From Streptomyces kronopolitis (GTDB lineage Bacteria > Actinomycetota > Actinomycetes > Streptomycetales > Streptomycetaceae), in contig NZ_BMND01000008.1 of the NCBI RefSeq assembly GCF_014646275.1, positions 1 to 64,000 on the forward strand: a stretch of DNA of 64,000 nucleotides, written 5' to 3'. The notes beneath the pieces are model-generated. The model worked only from the letters and a program-made list of their open reading frames with translations. It was not told the DNA's origin and made no database searches. The position numbers and the translations under genes were made by a program. Of this stretch, positions 60,855 to 64,000 are shown piece by piece (position 1 is the first letter of the stretch; the number at the start of each line of letters is the position of its first letter).

Positions 60855-62194
60855 TCGACATCCCGACCACCCTCGCCCCCACCTCGGGCATTGCCCTGCA
60901 GTACGCGGTGACGCCGCCGCACGACGGCGATCCGCTGTGGAGCAGCGCGGTCGAACTCCAGCCGGCGGAGGGGTTCATGGGCATGGTGAGCCCTGCGGGT
61001 TCCGCGGCCCCCGCAGACTCTGTCGGCTCGGCCCGCTCCACGGGCTCTACCGGCTCCGCCGACCGGGAGACCGCCCTCCTTGACCTCCCTCTATCCGCCC
61101 GATTCGCCGGGGCCAGCGGCACCTCCCGTACGGACGCCCTGCTGCGCGCAACGGGCGAGGCCGTCGAGCGGCGCGCCCTGCACCCCTCGGCCACACACCC
61201 CACCCGCTTCGGCACCGGGGCAGACCTGGACAGCGCGACGCTGTACGCACACCACCCGGGCAACGCTCTGTCCCACCCGGATGCCGAGACGGCCGCCCTG
61301 TCCTGGTATGAGGCCCGGGACCTGGACACGGGCATCCCCGTCCTCGTTCCCGCAGAACTCGTCGACTGGCCTGCCGCTCGGGCCGACGTGTTCGACCCGA
61401 GCCCCTCGGGGGCCGCAGCCGGTACGAGTCACGAGACCGCGCTCACCGCCGCGATGATCGAGGTGACGGAGCGCGATGCCCTCACCGTCGCCTGGGGCAG
61501 GCAGCTGCGCCTGCCGACGTACACACCGTCACCCGCCGACCCCGGGCTCCGGGCGATGTGGCAGCGGGCACGAGCAGAGGGTCTCACTCCCGTGCTCGCC
61601 CGCATCCCCACTGCCGTACCCGACCTCTGGTGCATGACCGCCTGCCTGATCGACCCAGGGGGCCCGGGGGGCCTGGCCACCGTCGGCATGAAGGCGTCGA
61701 CCCGGCCGGCCAAGGCCGCCGCCAACGCCTTCCAAGAGGCCTGGCAGGTACGGGCCGCGCTGCGGGCGTTGCGCGATCGGGGCGAGACCGGCCACCTTGC
61801 CCCGATCGCGACGGAGCACGACCGGCTCCGCCACATGCTGACCCACTGCGCCTACCAGACCGTACGCGACTGGGTCGCGGGCTTTGAGGAACCGACCGCG
61901 CTCCCGGCCCCCTGTGCCGCGCGGGACCTGGGGGCGCAGGAGATCCGGCGGGCCCTGACCGCCGACGGCGCGGGTCTCCTCGCCCTCGACCTCACCCCGC
62001 GCCTTCCACCGGTCGTCGCCTCCATGGGCTGGCACGTCGTCAAGGTGGTGGCCCCCGGTTACCAGAGCCTGCGGATGGACGAATCCCACCTGTGGAGTTG
62101 GCACCTGCCCCGTCTGGCGTCGGCGGTCGAGCGTACCGGCTGTCCCGCCCGCTTGAACGACCCAAGGGCAGCGGCTCCGCACCCGCTGCCCTGA
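60851..62194 (+). CDS. YcaO-domain enzyme with PxPxP-like C-terminus
   Basis: A 447-residue YcaO protein. ATP-binding signatures appear in order: SRTDALLRATGEAVERRAL (92-110), GAAAGTSHETALTAAMIEV followed by TERDA (188-210), and KASTRPAKAAANAFQEAWQV (281-300). YcaO enzymes phosphorylate backbone amides to form azolines, thioamides or amidines. The C-terminus ends PHPLP, matching the PxPxP motif associated with azoline-forming cyclodehydratases. No E1-like/ThiF or TfuA partner is visible in the window, though more genes lie to the right. Precursors lack Cys, so a substrate would be Ser/Thr, the C-terminal amine, or another peptide. Translationally coupled to LanKC. Confidence 0.85.
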   Translation: MIDIPTTLAPTSGIALQYAVTPPHDGDPLWSSAVELQPAEGFMGMVSPAGSAAPADSVGSARSTGSTGSADRETALLDLPLSARFAGASGTSRTDALLRATGEAVERRALHPSATHPTRFGTGADLDSATLYAHHPGNALSHPDAETAALSWYEARDLDTGIPVLVPAELVDWPAARADVFDPSPSGAAAGTSHETALTAAMIEVTERDALTVAWGRQLRLPTYTPSPADPGLRAMWQRARAEGLTPVLARIPTAVPDLWCMTACLIDPGGPGGLATVGMKASTRPAKAAANAFQEAWQVRAALRALRDRGETGHLAPIATEHDRLRHMLTHCAYQTVRDWVAGFEEPTALPAPCAARDLGAQEIRRALTADGAGLLALDLTPRLPPVVASMGWHVVKVVAPGYQSLRMDESHLWSWHLPRLASAVERTGCPARLNDPRAAAPHPLP

Positions 62195-62258
62195 CACCAC
62201 GGTGGCGTCCGCGCTCACAAGACCCCCCACCCGAACCCCGAGCTGGAAGAAGACACTG

Positions 62259-63143
62259 ATGCTGGAACTGGAAGAACTTGTACGCGACTTCGGTAGTCAC
62301 CGCGCCGTCAGTCAGGTGTCCTTCCGGGTGTCCGGAGGCCGGTTGACCGGGTTCGTCGGCTCAAACGGCGCAGGCAAGACCACCACCATGCGCATGATCA
62401 TGGGCGTGCTCGCCGCACACGGCGGCGACATCCGCTGGGAGGGCGCCCCCGTCACGGCCGCTGACCGCAGGAACTTCGGCTACATGCCGGAGGAACGGGG
62501 CCTCTACCCGAAGCAGACCGTCCTCAGCCAGCTCCTCTATCTCGCCCGGCTGCGCGGCCAGAGCACCGCCGACGCCCGGCGTCACCTCCTCGAACTACTC
62601 GAACGTCTCGGCCTCGCCGAGAAGAGCCAGTCCCGGCTGGAGTCCCTGTCCCTGGGAAACCAGCAACGCGTGCAGATCGCGGCCGCCCTGCTCGGCTCCC
62701 CCGAACTGCTCGTCCTCGACGAGCCCTTCTCCGGGCTCGACCCCCACGCCGTCGACACCATGGCCGAGCTGCTGCGGGAGTACGCCGACGCCGGCATCCC
62801 GGTGCTGTTCTCCTCCCACCAGCTCGACCTGGTCGAGCGGCTCTGCGATGATCTGGTGATCATGGCCACCGGCTGTGTCGTCGCCAAAGGCACCGCGGAC
62901 GAGCTCCGGCACCGCGACAAGCCCCGCTACCAGCTGGTCACCGGCGCTCCGGCCCACTGGGCCCGCACCGTGCCCGGCGTGACCGACGCCGAGGTGCTCC
63001 CCGACGGAGCCCGCGTCGAGCTGGCCGCCGACACAGATCCCGGCGCGCTCCTGGCGGAGGCTCTGCGCCGGGGAGCCGTGTACGCCTTCACCCCCCTCGT
63101 TCCCAGCATCGCCGACGTCTACCGGGAGATGACCTCCGCATGA
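62259..63143 (+). CDS. ABC transporter ATP-binding protein
   Basis: A 294-residue ATPase of the NatA/DrrA type: Walker A GSNGAGKTTT, Q-loop region, signature ESLSLGNQQRVQIAAALLGS (variant LSLGN for LSGGQ), Walker B LLVLDEPFSGLDP, switch His in LFSSHQLDLVE. ATG 62259 has GGAAGAAG six bases upstream; the in-frame extension is unlikely. With the permease that overlaps its stop (ATGA) it should export the mature peptide or give immunity. Confidence 0.9.
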   Translation: MLELEELVRDFGSHRAVSQVSFRVSGGRLTGFVGSNGAGKTTTMRMIMGVLAAHGGDIRWEGAPVTAADRRNFGYMPEERGLYPKQTVLSQLLYLARLRGQSTADARRHLLELLERLGLAEKSQSRLESLSLGNQQRVQIAAALLGSPELLVLDEPFSGLDPHAVDTMAELLREYADAGIPVLFSSHQLDLVERLCDDLVIMATGCVVAKGTADELRHRDKPRYQLVTGAPAHWARTVPGVTDAEVLPDGARVELAADTDPGALLAEALRRGAVYAFTPLVPSIADVYREMTSA

Positions 63144-64000
63144 GCACCGTGACCTCGAACCCCGCACCCCGGAGCGAGGCGGAGCCCGACCCGAAGGGCC
63201 CGCCCGCGACTTCCGCCGCCCCGGCCTCATGGCGAATCGTCGCCGCCCGTGAGATCTCAGTGAGGCTCACCAACCGCGGCTTCCTGCTGTCGACGCTGGT
63301 CACCCTCGCTCTGATCGTGAGCGCGATCGGCCTCCAGCTGTACCTGGCCGACTCGACGGGGAAGATCACCGTCGCGGTGGCCGACCAGCAGGGCGGCCGG
63401 ATCGCCGGCCAGGCCGAGCAGCTGGCCCTCCGGGCACACCAGGACGTCGAGATCACGGTCCGACAGGAGTCGTCCGCCGGTCAAGTCCGCGAGAGCGTAC
63501 GGTCCGGCAAGGCCGAGGCCGGGCTGCTGTCCGAGGGCGGCCGCTGGGACCTGCTCGGCGACACCGGGCAGAACGACATCGCCGCCACCTGGATCGGCGC
63601 CGCCGTGCAGTCCAACGCCCTCGACCGGAACGCGCAGGCCGCAGGCACCAGCCTGGGAGCCCTCAGCAAGGGGGCGGAGCTCAGGCAGACCCTGCTCTCA
63701 GCCGACAAGATTCTCGAGGGCGCGGTACGGGTAACGACGTACTTCTTCGCCTTCCTCTTCTACCTGGCCGCTGTCCTGCTCGGTGCTGCACTGGCGACCA
63801 GCGTCGTGGAAGAAAAGCAGAACCGCATCGTCGAACTCATCGCCAGCTCCGTGCCCCTGCGGTCCCTGCTCGTCGGCAAGATCGTCGGATCCACGCTTCT
63901 GGCGCTCGCCCAGATGACTCTGTTCTGCCTGGTCGGCATCGGCGGCCTGGTGTTCACGGGCAAGCAGGAGACCCTCACCGACATCAGCTCGGGCCTGGGC
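63140..64000 (+). CDS. ABC-2-type permease, truncated by the window edge
   Basis: ATG 63140 overlaps the ATPase stop codon. The frame is open for 287 codons to the edge. A cytosolic head ends IVAAREISVRL, the first membrane helix is GFLLSTLVTLALIVSAIGLQ, then a large extracytoplasmic domain, and two further helices begin at VTTYFFAFLFYLAAVLLGAA and LVGKIVGSTLLALAQMTLFC. EEKQNRIVELIASSVPLRSL is the coupling segment typical of NatB/ABC-2 permeases. Complete product expected beyond the window, around 400 residues. Confidence 0.85.
   Translation, partial: MSTVTSNPAPRSEAEPDPKGPPATSAAPASWRIVAAREISVRLTNRGFLLSTLVTLALIVSAIGLQLYLADSTGKITVAVADQQGGRIAGQAEQLALRAHQDVEITVRQESSAGQVRESVRSGKAEAGLLSEGGRWDLLGDTGQNDIAATWIGAAVQSNALDRNAQAAGTSLGALSKGAELRQTLLSADKILEGAVRVTTYFFAFLFYLAAVLLGAALATSVVEEKQNRIVELIASSVPLRSLLVGKIVGSTLLALAQMTLFCLVGIGGLVFTGKQETLTDISSGLG

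Overview
The window is high-GC actinomycete DNA, almost certainly from a Streptomyces or close relative. The markers are several DUF5753 helix-turn-helix regulators paired with DUF397 proteins, a DUF574-type methyltransferase, DUF5133, DUF6479 and DUF2267 proteins, a short chaplin, and rare TTA leucine codons confined to two regulators. The many broken genes and insertion-sequence scars suggest a chromosome arm or other accessory region. No tRNA, rRNA or CRISPR array was seen.

Layout. 1-2.6 kb: minus-strand metallophosphoesterase and MurA-like enolpyruvyltransferase, then an HATPase-type regulator. 2.7-9.3 kb: two regulatory modules (XRE-DUF5753/DUF397/ATPase, and XRE/DUF574 methyltransferase/DUF397) separated by a damaged IS5-type element that sits in the loop of a 20-bp hairpin. 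9.5-14.8 kb: a DapF paralogue with a small partner, a GntR regulator with CTAG-rich operators, a membrane protein, a dead HNH nuclease and a fatty-acid desaturase. 14.8-21.5 kb: coiled-coil paralogues, dead genes and IS remnants, a DedA protein, and a winged-helix/membrane pair with a long palindromic operator. 21.5-25.4 kb: DUF2267 genes, Sua5/YwlC, and an Hsp20 gene with its divergent regulator. 25.9-33 kb: remnants (beta-propeller gene, cas3 C-terminus, decarboxylase, peptidase) and a small phage-like set (DUF1360 protein, 56-aa protein, Ig-repeat protein). 33.3-39.5 kb: alcohol dehydrogenase and a tightly overlapping four-gene operon (acyl-CoA dehydrogenase, PIG-L deacetylase, methyltransferase, glycosyltransferase). 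39.7-46.6 kb: more remnants, a chaplin, CorA and a beta-carbonic anhydrase. 46.8-50.2 kb: ImmA/IrrE peptidase, MAB_1171c-like membrane protein, serine hydrolase and an XRE regulator.

50.3-64.0 kb is the main result: a RiPP biosynthetic cluster of the daptide type that runs off the right edge. It encodes three short precursors ending in Thr, a probable recognition protein, a class III aminotransferase, an Fe-ADH-fold dehydrogenase and a methyltransferase. In daptides these last three enzymes convert the C-terminal Thr into a dimethylated diamine. An M50 protease for leader removal and an ABC exporter follow. The locus also carries a full LanKC-like synthetase, a YcaO enzyme ending in a PxPxP-like tail, and a luciferase-like flavin enzyme at the head. 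The precursors contain no cysteine, so ordinary lanthionine or thiazoline chemistry on them is impossible. The cluster looks like a hybrid pathway in which dehydration and/or YcaO backbone chemistry would be combined with a C-terminal amine.
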